Origin: Rhizobium sp. ARZ01
GTDB taxonomy: Bacteria; Pseudomonadota; Alphaproteobacteria; Rhizobiales; Rhizobiaceae
Length of the DNA: 64,000 nucleotides
Direction of reading: 5' to 3'
NCBI RefSeq assembly: GCF_014851675.1
Contig: NZ_JACVAE010000004.1
Coordinates: 434,001 to 498,000 of the forward strand
Shown piece by piece: positions 54,417 to 63,211 of the stretch. Made by a program: the position numbers and the translations under genes. Numbering within the stretch: position 1 is the stretch's first letter; each line of letters opens with the position of its first letter. A model generated the notes under the pieces. The model saw only the letters and a program-made list of their open reading frames with translations. It made no database searches and was not told the DNA's origin.

Positions 54417-56300
54417 TTATGCTTGGCCGCCTGCGGCATGCGGATCGAGATCCGGTGCGGCGGCTTCGGTTGCGGGTTGTGCACGGTGCGTCCCGGCACG
54501 ACGGCGGCCGATATAGGCCTCGATGACCGCGGGGTTCGACTGGATCTCCGCCGGCGTGCCGATGGCGATCTGCTGCCCCTTGTTCAGCACGACGACGACG
54601 TCGCACAGCCGCATGATCAGCTTCAGGTCGTGCTCGACGACGAGCAGGCCGAGGCGATGCTTCGTGCGGATACGGTCGAGCACGGTCATCAACTCCTGCG
54701 TCTCTGCCGGGTTCATGCCGGCCGCCGGTTCGTCGAGCAGCAGATAGCGTGGCTTGAGCGCCAGCGCGCGGGCGATCTCCAGGCGTCGCTGCGCGCCGTA
54801 GGAAAGCGTGCCGGCGAGCTGGCCGGCGACGTCGACCAGGCCGACCTCCGATAGCGCCTCGCGCGCGAGATCGACGGGATCGCGGTCCTTGGCGACCGCA
54901 CTCGCGGCGACCGTCACGTTCTCCAGCACCGTCAGGTTCTTGAAGAGGCGGATATTCTGGAAGGTGCGGGCGAGGCCCGCCACCGGTACCCGATAGACCG
55001 GAAGGCAGGCCACGTCCGTGCCGTCGATCATCACCCGCCCGGTCGAAGGCGGAACAACGCCGGACACGCTGTTGATGAGGGTCGACTTGCCCGCGCCGTT
55101 GGGGCCGATCAGGCCGGTCACGAGACCGGGACGGATGTCGAAGTTGGCGTTCTCGAGCGCCACCAGCCCGGAGAAACGCTTGCCGACATTCTCGACCCGC
55201 AACGTGCCGCCCTCTGCGATCTGCGCCTGTGCGAGGGCCGGCGTCGAAACCGGTTTCGCAGCGCCAGCCGCAAGGCGCTTGAGGAAAGGCAAGTGCTCGT
55301 CTATCTCGCGAACGCCGAGAAGGCCGTCCTGCAGGCGGTACATGACGAGCAGGATCGCAAGCCCGATGCCGATGTCGGTCAGGCCGAACACGGTCGGCAG
55401 GGAGAAGACACCGAGATCGACGCCGCCCTCGAGCTTTCGCAAGAGCTCCACGATCAGCATGATGACGGCGGCGCCGACGACAGCCCCGGAAACGGTCGTG
55501 ATGCCGCCGAGGATCAGCATGGCGAGCAGCATGAAGGTGAGGTTGAAATAGAAGTCCTTTGGCGAGAAGGCGCCGATGAAGTGGGCGAAAAGGACGCCGG
55601 CCGCGCCGGACAGGACGGCCCCGAGTACCCAGGCGAGGAAGCGGTGCAGGCGGACATTGACGCCGACGGCTGTCGAGGCGATCTCGTCCTCGCGCGAGGC
55701 GCGCAGCTTCATCCCTGCGCTGGAATCCCGATAGATCCGGGCGATGGCCACAGCGGCAATCGCAAACGGCAGTGCGACCCACAGGTTCACGGCGCGCGGG
55801 ATTCCGAAGAAGGTCTGGCTGCCGCGGGTGAAGTCGCTGGAGGCGACAAGCACGACATGGACGATCACCAGGAAGCCGAGCGTGCAGATCGAGGCTGAAG
55901 AGCCGGCAAGCCGCGCCACCGGGATGCCAATGGCGACCGCCACCAGCGCCACGACGACGAGCGCCACGGCGAGCGCGGGCAGGAACGGCATGCCCCAGCC
56001 CATCAGCCATTCCGGCAAGTGCGGCAGTGCGGTCTTCTGCACGATCGGATTGATGGTCAGGAGACCCGACGCGTAGGCGCCGATCGCCATGAAGCCGACG
56101 TTGCCGAACGAAATGATGCCGGAATTGCCGCTGTAGACGCCGATGCCGATGACGGCCACGACATTGATCAGGAACAGCGTCACCAGCCGTTCGCCGCTCC
56201 CCGGAAAGAGAACCGTCGCCACAAGGGCCGCGACCACCAGGGGAAGCGACGTCGCAATGATCCCGACGACGGTTCCTCGCCTTATGCGCACCATCAGCAT
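54417..56300 (-). CDS. LivM-LivG fusion: permease plus ATPase in one protein
   Basis: 627 aa. Residues about 1-330 are a LivM permease (GIGVYSGNSGIISFGNVGFM, MKLRASREDEIASTAVGVN, LGGITTVSGAVVGA); from about 370 a LivG ATPase follows (Walker A LIGPNGAGKSTLINS, signature LSYGAQRRLEIARALA, Walker B YLLLDEPAAGMNPAE). No stop or start lies between them, and the linker is only about 40 residues, so it is a true natural fusion, as found in some Rhizobiales importers. Start may be 56300 or 56294, both after GGGAG. First gene of the minus-strand unit and divergent from the RpiR regulator. Confidence 0.9.
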   Translation of the reverse strand: MLMVRIRRGTVVGIIATSLPLVVAALVATVLFPGSGERLVTLFLINVVAVIGIGVYSGNSGIISFGNVGFMAIGAYASGLLTINPIVQKTALPHLPEWLMGWGMPFLPALAVALVVVALVAVAIGIPVARLAGSSASICTLGFLVIVHVVLVASSDFTRGSQTFFGIPRAVNLWVALPFAIAAVAIARIYRDSSAGMKLRASREDEIASTAVGVNVRLHRFLAWVLGAVLSGAAGVLFAHFIGAFSPKDFYFNLTFMLLAMLILGGITTVSGAVVGAAVIMLIVELLRKLEGGVDLGVFSLPTVFGLTDIGIGLAILLVMYRLQDGLLGVREIDEHLPFLKRLAAGAAKPVSTPALAQAQIAEGGTLRVENVGKRFSGLVALENANFDIRPGLVTGLIGPNGAGKSTLINSVSGVVPPSTGRVMIDGTDVACLPVYRVPVAGLARTFQNIRLFKNLTVLENVTVAASAVAKDRDPVDLAREALSEVGLVDVAGQLAGTLSYGAQRRLEIARALALKPRYLLLDEPAAGMNPAETQELMTVLDRIRTKHRLGLLVVEHDLKLIMRLCDVVVVLNKGQQIAIGTPAEIQSNPAVIEAYIGRRRAGTHRAQPATEAAAPDLDPHAAGGQA

Positions 56301-56382
56301 TCTCCCGTTCGTTTGGCCCTGTTTGTTTCTCAGGCCGTTCCCGCAACAAACGTTAACTGAGAAAGCGCGTATGTCAATCTTG

Positions 56383-56421
56383 TTTCATTTTTTATTGTCT
56401 GCTAGCAATAATGTAACGAAA
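56383..56421. promoter_or_regulatory. Imperfect palindrome in the divergent liv/RpiR promoter region
   Basis: TTTCATTTTTTATTG and CAATAATGTAACGAAA face each other across TCTGCTAG. The region is strongly AT-rich compared with the surroundings and sits between the livMG start and the regulator start, so it is a likely operator, perhaps for the RpiR protein itself. The arms differ by one base in length. Confidence 0.45.
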
Positions 56422-56465
56422 TGCAGAAAATGCATCGGTGCCGTTCGTGAGGGGAGGCAGGAGTC

Positions 56466-57347
56466 ATGGCTATTCGAGACCGCCTGACGGACGGGGCAAT
56501 CGCGTTTACCCGCTCGGAATTGAAGATCGTGCGCCAGCTGCTTGCGAACTATCCGGCGGCGGGTTTGAACACTGTCGCGCATCTTGCCGCGGCCGCGGGC
56601 GTCAGCAATCCCACCGTGGTCCGCTTTGCCAACACGCTTGGATACGAGGGCTATCCGGAGTTCCAAGCCGCGCTTCTGAGCGAGGTGCAGGAGCGCATGA
56701 GCTCGCCGCTGTCGATGCTCGACGCGCGCCGGCCATCACTCGAGCAGGAAAATTTCTACCAGCATTTTTTGGGCGCCAGCATTCACGCGCTTGAATCGTC
56801 GATGCAGATGCTGCCGCCCGACGATTTCGAGGCCGCTGTGGATGCCGCCGCCGATCTGAGCCTCAAAGTGCATTGCCTCGGCGGACGGTTCAGCGGCTTT
56901 CTGGCCGGCCTTCTGTGGGCGCACATGAAGCAGTTGCGCGCCGAAACCCGCTGGATCAACGGCGCCCAGGCCGATCAGGTCGACCAATTGGTCGATCTCG
57001 GCAAGCGCGACGTTTTGTTTGTCTACGACTACCGTCGCTACCAGATCGACACCATCCGCTTTGCCCGCCAGGCAGCGAAGCAGGGCGCGCGCATCATTCT
57101 CTTCACCGACCGCTGGGTCTCGCCGATCGCCGAGTTCGCGTCCGTCACTCTGATGGCGCCGGTCGATACCGTATCGCCCTATGACACGATGGTGCCGGCT
57201 GTCGCCCAGACCGAGGCTTTGATCGCCGGCCTCACGGCGCGGCTGGCCACCCAATCGCGCAACCGAATCGAGCGCATGGAAGAACTGCGCCGGAGCTACG
57301 CCATCACCGAGGACGCATTCAACTCGCCACTCGATGGCGGGCGCTAG
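56466..57347 (+). CDS. MurR/RpiR-family transcriptional regulator
   Basis: 293 aa. N-terminal helix-turn-helix of the RpiR type (HLAAAAGVSNPTVVRFANTLGYEGYPEFQ) and a C-terminal SIS domain for a sugar-phosphate or related ligand (KVHCLGGRFSGFLAGLL, DVLFVYDYRRYQIDTI). Ribosome site GGGAGGCAGGAGTC. It likely controls the divergent liv importer and the enzymes downstream (inference from position). Confidence 0.9.
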   Translation: MAIRDRLTDGAIAFTRSELKIVRQLLANYPAAGLNTVAHLAAAAGVSNPTVVRFANTLGYEGYPEFQAALLSEVQERMSSPLSMLDARRPSLEQENFYQHFLGASIHALESSMQMLPPDDFEAAVDAAADLSLKVHCLGGRFSGFLAGLLWAHMKQLRAETRWINGAQADQVDQLVDLGKRDVLFVYDYRRYQIDTIRFARQAAKQGARIILFTDRWVSPIAEFASVTLMAPVDTVSPYDTMVPAVAQTEALIAGLTARLATQSRNRIERMEELRRSYAITEDAFNSPLDGGR

Positions 57348-57391
57348 GAAATCGCCGGAAAGGCACAACAGAAATCCTGAGGAGAACAGAA

Positions 57392-58054
57392 ATGACTGCT
57401 ATTGAAGTGCAATACGGCAAAGACCTGTTGCGGCGCGACAGCGCTTACGAAGCCGGCATGACCTCGCTGCTCTACGTCGACATGCAGCGGATCTGGTGCG
57501 AGCCGAACCTTGATCCAACTCATCCGCAGGACGCCAACAGCTACTACCATCGCCGCCTGCGTGAGATGGTCATCCCGAATCAGGTGCGCATCCTTGAAGC
57601 GGCCCGCAAGGCCGGCTGCGACGTGCTTCACACCATCATCGAGAGCCTGACGCTCGACGGACGCGACCGCTCGCTCGATCACAAGCTTTCCGACATGCAT
57701 GTGCCGAAGGGTTCGCCAGAGGGACAGGTGATCCCGGCGCTGGCGCCGATCGACAACGAGATCATCCTGCCGAAGACTTCGTCCGGCGTCTTCAACTCGA
57801 CCAACATCGACTATGTGCTGCGCAACCTCAATACGCGCTATCTGATCATTGCCGGCGTCATCACCGACCAGTGCGTCGACATGGCCGTGCGCGACGCCGC
57901 CGACCGCGGCTATCTGGTAACCGTCGTTGACGACGCTTGCGCCACCTATACCCAGGAGCGCCACGACAACGCCCTCCGCGCCTACTCCGGCTATTGCTGG
58001 ATCACCAACACCGACACCGTCGTCAGCCGCTTGCAGACTCTCCGCCAAGCCTGA
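57392..58054 (+). CDS. Isochorismatase-family cysteine hydrolase
   Basis: 220 aa. The catalytic triad of the family is visible as Asp30 (LLYVDMQ), Lys128 (LPKTSSGVF) and Cys161 (GVITDQCVDMAVRDAADRGY), with the usual cis-peptide before the cysteine region. Relatives hydrolyse amides or ureido compounds (nicotinamidase, RutB, biuret hydrolase). It follows the regulator by 44 bases and precedes the ligase gene; a role in releasing ammonia or carbamate from the imported compound is plausible but unproved. Confidence 0.87.
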   Translation: MTAIEVQYGKDLLRRDSAYEAGMTSLLYVDMQRIWCEPNLDPTHPQDANSYYHRRLREMVIPNQVRILEAARKAGCDVLHTIIESLTLDGRDRSLDHKLSDMHVPKGSPEGQVIPALAPIDNEIILPKTSSGVFNSTNIDYVLRNLNTRYLIIAGVITDQCVDMAVRDAADRGYLVTVVDDACATYTQERHDNALRAYSGYCWITNTDTVVSRLQTLRQA

Positions 58055-58087
58055 TCCGTCTTGCGCACCCATATTGGAGCGGAAATC

Positions 58088-59434
58088 ATGAGTGAAAACA
58101 ACAACGGCAAGACAGCATCCGACTTGATGGAGCTTGCCACCTTCGTCACCACCGATATCGCCGGCATCACCCGCGGCCGCAGTTTCGCCGCGTCCGAGAT
58201 CGACGACCACACGCGTAAGGGCGTGGGCTGGGTGCCCGCCAACCTGGCGTTGACGCCGTTCGACGTTATCGCGGATCCCAATCCATGGGGCTCGGCAGGC
58301 GACCTCAGGCTGATGGCCGATGCCGCCAGCAAGGCGCGCGTCACCTGCCTGCCTGACGTGACGCCGCTGCATTTCTACCACTCCGACATCACCAACCTGA
58401 AGGGCGAGCCCTGGGATTGCTGCGTGCGCAGCTTCCTGAAGGCGACGCTTGCCGAATTCGAGAAGGAAGCCGGCCTCAAGGTCATCGGCGCGGTGGAGCA
58501 GGAGTTCCAGCTTCTCGGCGTCGACTGGCCGGCAGCGCCGTCCTTCGGCCTGCGCGCCCAGCGCCGCGCCGAGCCGTTCGGCCCGCTGCTGATGACCGCG
58601 CTGAAGGAGGCCGGCGCAGAGCCGGAAATGTTCCTGCCGGAATATGGCAAGGACCAGTTCGAGATCACTTGCCGCCCTGCGCCGGCGCTGGTTGCGGCCG
58701 ACCGTGGCGCGACGATCCGCGCCGTGACCAAGGAAGTGGCCGCGCTCTTTGGCTGGAACGCCAGCTTCGCGCCGAAGACCGATCCCAACGGTGTCGGCAA
58801 CGGCGTGCATCTGCATGTCAGCTTCACCGATCTGGAAGGCAATCCGGTCACCTTCGACGCCTCGCGTCCGGGCCGGCTTTCCAAGGTCGCCGGCTCGTTC
58901 GCCGCAGGCGTCATTAAGCACCTGCCGGCGCTCACCGCCTTCACCGCGCCGTCGGTGCTCTCCTACATGCGCCTGGTGCCGCACCACTGGAGCGCGGCCT
59001 TTACCTGCCTCGGTGAGAAGAACCGCGAAGCGACGCTGCGCATCTGCCCGACGCTTGATCTGCCCGGCAGCAATCCGGCCAAGCAGTTCAACATGGAGTA
59101 TCGCGCCGCCGACGCCTGCGCCAGCCCGCATCTGTCGCTGGCTGTCGTTCTCAAGGCCGGCCTCGAAGGCATTCGAGCCGGGCTCGAACAGCCGCCGCTG
59201 ATCAACTCCGACCCGTCGGACTTCTCGACGGAAGAGCAGGACAAGCTCGGCATCCGCCGTCTGCCGGCGAGCCTTTCGGAAGCGCTCGACACCCTCGCCG
59301 CGGACAAGGTGGTGACCGGCTGGTTCTCCAAGGACTTCCTCGACTGCTACTTCGCCATGAAGCGCAAGGAGATCGAGATCGTCGAGGGCCTCTCGCCGCA
59401 AGACCTTTGCGCCCGCTACGCGTCCGTTTACTGA
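58088..59434 (+). CDS. Glutamine-synthetase-family ligase (gamma-glutamyl-amine synthetase-like)
   Basis: 448 aa. The GS fold is clear: the metal/ATP motif GAVEQEFQLLG, NGVGNGVHLHVSF and the arginine loop LRICPTLDL then NMEYRAADACASPHL. It is shorter and more divergent than GlnA and lacks an evident adenylylation tyrosine loop, like PuuA/GlnA3-type enzymes that join glutamate to an amine. ATG 58088 after GGAG is preferred to 58061. In a neighbourhood with an aminotransferase and an amidohydrolase, amine glutamylation is a fair guess. Confidence 0.85.
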   Translation: MSENNNGKTASDLMELATFVTTDIAGITRGRSFAASEIDDHTRKGVGWVPANLALTPFDVIADPNPWGSAGDLRLMADAASKARVTCLPDVTPLHFYHSDITNLKGEPWDCCVRSFLKATLAEFEKEAGLKVIGAVEQEFQLLGVDWPAAPSFGLRAQRRAEPFGPLLMTALKEAGAEPEMFLPEYGKDQFEITCRPAPALVAADRGATIRAVTKEVAALFGWNASFAPKTDPNGVGNGVHLHVSFTDLEGNPVTFDASRPGRLSKVAGSFAAGVIKHLPALTAFTAPSVLSYMRLVPHHWSAAFTCLGEKNREATLRICPTLDLPGSNPAKQFNMEYRAADACASPHLSLAVVLKAGLEGIRAGLEQPPLINSDPSDFSTEEQDKLGIRRLPASLSEALDTLAADKVVTGWFSKDFLDCYFAMKRKEIEIVEGLSPQDLCARYASVY

Positions 59435-59448
59435 TTGATGGATAAATC

Positions 59449-60267
59449 ATGACTTCGACAACGGCCATCAAGCGCCCCGAAAACCGATGGCGGCACGACC
59501 CCGGTCAGCCGCTGCTCGCCATCGACGAGCCGCCGCCCTATTCGGTGTTCAATCCCGACGGCGCTTCGCCCTATCTTCTGCTTTGCGAGCACGCCTCCAA
59601 CCGCATTCCGCGGGCGCTCGGCGACCTCGGCTTGCCGGAGCAGGAGCGCCAGCGCCATATCGCCTGGGATATCGGCGTTGCCGCACTTTCCCTGCAATTG
59701 AGCCGCACGCTCGACGCGCCGCTGTTCATGGCGAACTATTCGCGCCTAGTGATCGACTGCAACCGCCCGCTTGGCGCTCCCTCGGCGATCCCGGAGATCA
59801 GCGAGACCACCGAAATCCCCGGTAATTTCGATCTCAGCGAAGCCGAGAAGGCGCAGCGTGTCGAAACGCTGTTCAAGCCCTTCGCCGACGCCGTTTCGCG
59901 GCGTCTGGACCTCTTGCAGGGGCAGGGCAAGCGCACGTTGGTCGTCGGCATCCACAGCTTCACGCCTGTGTATTTCGGCAAGCAGCGCCCGTGGCAGGCC
60001 GGCATCCTCTATGACCGCGCGACCGGTTTCGCCCAGTCGCTGATGCGCGGGCTCCGCGCCGATCCGGGCCTGACCATCGGCGACAACGAGCCCTACAACA
60101 TCCATCCGGACGAGGATTACACGGTGCCCGTGCATGCGGATGGGCGCGACCTTCCGGGTGTGCTGGTCGAAGTCCGCCACGACCTGATCGACACGCTTGA
60201 TGGTGTGGCCGAATGGGGAGATCGACTTACTCGTTGCCTGAACACCGCGCTTGAGGAATGCCGTTGA
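59449..60267 (+). CDS. N-formylglutamate amidohydrolase family protein
   Basis: 272 aa. Family motifs LLCEHASNRIPRALGDLGL, HIAWDIGVAALS, NYSRLVIDCNRP and VVGIHSFTPVYFGKQRPW hold the zinc-site residues. Named after HutG, which ends histidine breakdown, but no other hut gene is here, so it more likely cleaves a related N-acyl or gamma-glutamyl product. Its stop shares one base with the aminotransferase start. Confidence 0.85.
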   Translation: MTSTTAIKRPENRWRHDPGQPLLAIDEPPPYSVFNPDGASPYLLLCEHASNRIPRALGDLGLPEQERQRHIAWDIGVAALSLQLSRTLDAPLFMANYSRLVIDCNRPLGAPSAIPEISETTEIPGNFDLSEAEKAQRVETLFKPFADAVSRRLDLLQGQGKRTLVVGIHSFTPVYFGKQRPWQAGILYDRATGFAQSLMRGLRADPGLTIGDNEPYNIHPDEDYTVPVHADGRDLPGVLVEVRHDLIDTLDGVAEWGDRLTRCLNTALEECR

Positions 60268-61583
60268 TGACAAGCCCCCTCTACGAGCGTGACCAGCTGG
60301 CCATCGGCAATCTGCAGAAGCTGCGTTTCTTCCCGCTGGCGATTGCCGGGGGCAAGGGCGCAAAGCTTGTCGAGGAGAATGGTCGGGAGCTGATCGACCT
60401 GTCAGGGGCGTGGGGGGCGGCAAGCCTTGGCTACGGCCATCCGGCGCTGGTCGAGGCCGTCTCGCGCGCCGTCGCCAATCCGGCCGGCGCCAGCATCCTC
60501 TCGGCCGCCAACGCGCCCGCGGTCGAACTCGCGGAGCGGCTGCTGGCAACCTTCCCATCAACGGGAACGCACAAGGTCTGGTTTGGGCATTCCGGTTCGG
60601 ATGCCAACGAGGCGGTGTTCCGCGCCGTCACCAAGGCGACCGGATGCAGCGGCGTCATTTCCTTCGTCGGCGCCTATCATGGCTGCACCACAGGCTCGAT
60701 GGCTTTTTCAGGCCATAGCGTGCAGGCCGATGCCGCCAAGGCTGAAGGGCTGATCCTGCTGCCGTTCCCCGATCCATACCGGCCTTACAAGGGAGACCCG
60801 ACCGGCGACGCCGTCCTCGATCTTCTGAAGGAACGACTGGCGTCCGTGCCCACCGGATCCATCGCCGCAGCCTTCATCGAACCGATTCAGTCGGACGGCG
60901 GCGTGATCGTGCCACCTGAAGGCTTCTTCCGGAAATTCGCAGCCCTTTGCCGCGAACACGGAATCCTCGTCGTCTGCGACGAGGTGAAGGTCGGGCTCGG
61001 CCGCAGCGGCCGCCTGCACTGTTTCGAGCACGAAGGCTTCGTCCCCGACATACTCGTCCTCGGCAAGGGACTCGGCGGAGGCCTGCCGCTGTCGGCCGTC
61101 ATCGCGCCGGCAGATATCCTCGACTGCGCTAGCGCCTTCGCCATGCAGACGCTGCACGGTAATCCAGTCTCCGCCACCGCCGGTCTCGCCGTCATCGAGA
61201 CGATCGAGAAGGAAGGCATAGCGGATGCTGCCGAGCGCAAGGGAAAGCGGCTGCGCGCGGGACTGGCGGAGCTTGCCGAACGCCATGCGCTGATCGGTGA
61301 TTTACGTGGCCGGGGTCTTGCCTGCGGCGTCGAGCTCGTCCGGGACAGGCAAGGCCGCGAACCGGCGCGAGCCGAGGCGGCAAAGCTCATCTACCGCGCC
61401 TACGAACTCGGGCTCGTCCTCTACTATGTCGGCATGAACGGCAACGTCCTGGAAATGACCCCGCCGCTGACGATTGCCGACGATGAAATCGACTGCGCCG
61501 TCGCGATTCTGGATCGTGCGCTGGACGATGTCGCTGCGGGACGGGTTGAGGACTCTGTGATTGAACAATTTTCCGGGTGGTAG
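60267..61583 (+). CDS. Class III (PLP) aminotransferase
   Basis: 438 aa. PLP-site motifs SGSDANEAVFRA, AYHGCTTGSMAFSGH, CDEVKVGLGRSGRLHC and the Schiff-base lysine in LVLGKGLGGGLPLSAVI; end part NVLEMTPPLTI. Omega-amino-acid/ornithine/GABA aminotransferase group. ATG 60267 has GAGGAA 8 bases upstream. Last gene of the plus-strand catabolic unit; a weak hairpin (GCCGATG/CATCGGC, 61614-61631) follows. Confidence 0.9.
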   Translation: MTSPLYERDQLAIGNLQKLRFFPLAIAGGKGAKLVEENGRELIDLSGAWGAASLGYGHPALVEAVSRAVANPAGASILSAANAPAVELAERLLATFPSTGTHKVWFGHSGSDANEAVFRAVTKATGCSGVISFVGAYHGCTTGSMAFSGHSVQADAAKAEGLILLPFPDPYRPYKGDPTGDAVLDLLKERLASVPTGSIAAAFIEPIQSDGGVIVPPEGFFRKFAALCREHGILVVCDEVKVGLGRSGRLHCFEHEGFVPDILVLGKGLGGGLPLSAVIAPADILDCASAFAMQTLHGNPVSATAGLAVIETIEKEGIADAAERKGKRLRAGLAELAERHALIGDLRGRGLACGVELVRDRQGREPARAEAAKLIYRAYELGLVLYYVGMNGNVLEMTPPLTIADDEIDCAVAILDRALDDVAAGRVEDSVIEQFSGW

Positions 61584-61689
61584 ATGTCATTGGGGTGTTG
61601 TCAGGTTGACTTGGCCGATGGCGGCATCGGCAACGCTGGTTGGATCAGCCTGCTGTTCCGGTAGCCTGTGCCTTGAGGCGATGCAGATG

Positions 61690-62055
61690 GAGGGAGATGG
61701 CTGAGTGTTTCGAACGTGGCGGGACAAAGAGATTCTGATCGCGGAGAAGACGCTGGCGAAGCTTTACACTGCGTCCGACGATCTAAATCCCTGCATTGCG
61801 CGCTCCCGCTTGCGCAAAGGCAGATGCGAAGTTTCGGCGCGGTTGTTCAAGCCTTTGTGTGATCGATGCTCGACCTCGGGCATGACCTGACGCCGCGCGG
61901 CGCCGTAGGAGAGCTTGCCCGTGACAATGCGCTTCGGCAGCCCCCTGCTTCTTCATCAGTCGGACCAGCAGGCGCCTGGCAGCCTTGGTGTTGCGGCGAG
62001 CCCGGACGATCTCATCGAGCACGTAGCCGTCCTGATCGACGGCGCGCCACCGCTG
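61690..62055 (-). pseudogene. IS6-family transposase remnant
   Basis: On the minus strand one frame gives RWRAVDQDGYVLDEIVRARR and then TKAARRLLVRLMKKQG; after a frameshift another frame gives LPKRIVTGKLSYGAARRQVM, EVEHRSHKGLNNRAETSHLP and LRKRERAMQGF. This is the catalytic core and C-terminus of an IS6/IS240-type transposase (DDE class) with the N-terminal half lost, a frameshift, and an early stop followed by decayed coding sequence. No terminal inverted repeats were seen, so it cannot move. Confidence 0.87.
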
Positions 62056-62075
62056 ATCGTCAAGCGCGCCGAGGA

Positions 62076-62376
62076 CCGGACGCCCTCGACGCCATCCTGC
62101 CATTCGACCGTCGGGACCAACTGGCGGCGCTTTTGACCGATGACGACGTTTCCACCCTGAAGCATCTGGCGAAGGAAGGCACGGGAGCGGATACACTCCG
62201 CGCGCTCGCCTCCGACCTCGCCTATCTCGAGGCCTGGTGTGTGCTTTCCACCGGCGCTGGCCGCATCGGAAGCGCTGCTGCTGAAATTCGTCGCCAACCA
62301 CCTCTGGGACCCGTCCAGACGCGGCGGCGCGCCGGGCGGCGCTCACAAGAGCTCGTATCCTTGGGGATCCGTTTGA
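62076..62376 (+). pseudogene. Tyrosine recombinase/integrase N-terminal remnant
   Basis: The plus strand reads ALDAILPFDRRDQLAALL, TDDDVSTLKHLAKEGTG and LRALASDLAYLEAWC, the core-binding start of a Rhizobiales phage-type integrase, then shifts frame near 62250 and continues ASEALLLKFVANHLWDPSR before a stop at 62376. The catalytic half is missing. It abuts the IS remnant, which fits repeated insertion into one mobile-DNA hotspot. Confidence 0.82.
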
Positions 62377-62570
62377 CGTCTACGAATGCTGCCTCGGGGG
62401 CCCGCACCATTTGTAGCACAGCTCCAGCTTGCGGCGACGTACCGCAATTGAGTTTGCACCCGATGCCACCGCGAGGTGCTTGGACGATATCGCAACATCA
62501 AAATGGTTCCTCGATTCCATAATAAACCGACTGGAACCGCGCGCGCTGATCTTTCTGTGGCAGTGTTTTC

Positions 62571-62762
62571 CTAAGACAACATTCCGAGGCCATGTTTTTG
62601 CACGATCGAAAGCAGCTTCAATGCGGGTCCACTCGGCCGCTTCGCGCCGGTTTCCCATTTTTGCACCGTGGATTCGCTGGTATTCAGGTAGCGGGCAAAG
62701 ACCGGCTCCGGCGTGTCCTGGATAGCGTAGCTTGCCTGCTCGTAGGATCCGGTTTGCTTCAT
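62571..62762 (-). pseudogene. XRE-family antitoxin-type regulator, C-terminal part
   Basis: 63-codon frame with VFARYLNTSESTVQKWETGA and KRPSGPALKLLSIVQKHGL, the helix-turn-helix end of HigA/NadS-like antitoxins. The first 20 residues do not resemble the family, and the frame starts inside the pcm fragment, so the 5' end appears replaced. No partner toxin is seen next to it. The 190 bases on its downstream side (62377-62570) hold nothing recognisable. Confidence 0.75.
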
Positions 62763-63211
62763 CGCAGCCCTTCATCGTCGCGCTGATGACCGACCTGATT
62801 AACGTCGGGTCTGGTGACGTTGTCCTCGAAATTGGCACTGGCTCGGGCTATCAGGCCGCCGTCTTGTCGCCAATCGCAACGAAGGTTTACTCGATTGAGA
62901 TCATACCGGATCTGGGCAAAAGGGCGGCCGCCCGGCTCGCGGAATTCCGCTTCGACAATGTCGAGGTGAAGGTAGGCGACGGTTACCATGGTTGGCCAGC
63001 GCACGCGCCTTTCGACGGCATCGTGGTGACTGCCGCTGCCAGCCACATCCCGCCGCCGCTGATCGAGCAACTCGCCAAGGGGGGCCGGATGGTCGTTCCC
63101 GTGGGAGGTCCGTTTGGGACCCAGGTCGAGAAGCGAGGCGACGGAAGCATCACGACGCGGCAATTGCTACCTGTGAGCTTTGTGCCGCTGAGGGGCGGCA
63201 GGACCCGATGA
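62732..63211 (+). pseudogene. pcm: Protein-L-isoaspartate O-methyltransferase, N-terminally truncated
   Basis: From about 62759 the frame matches Pcm: SQPFIVALMTDLINVGSGD, VVLEIGTGSGYQAAVLSPIA and PPPLIEQLAKGGRMVVPVGG. The first 70-80 residues, including the substrate segment usually ending IGHGQTISQP, are replaced by unrelated sequence of the XRE remnant. The C-terminus is also a little short. A TTG at 62732 could start a short protein but an active enzyme is unlikely. Confidence 0.8.

Noticed and set aside
52330..54516. A 728-codon plus-strand frame over livF and livJ
   Set aside because: Antisense shadow; the minus strand encodes two clear transporter proteins there.
53242..56349. A 1035-codon open frame on the minus strand
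   Set aside because: Only its last 384 codons (LivJ-type binding protein from 54396) are real. The upstream part is an arginine- and histidine-rich shadow of the livMG fusion in another frame.
57344..59401. A 685-codon antisense frame opposite the cysteine hydrolase and GS-like genes
   Set aside because: No family motif, composition typical of a GC-rich antisense shadow, and the plus-strand genes are well conserved.
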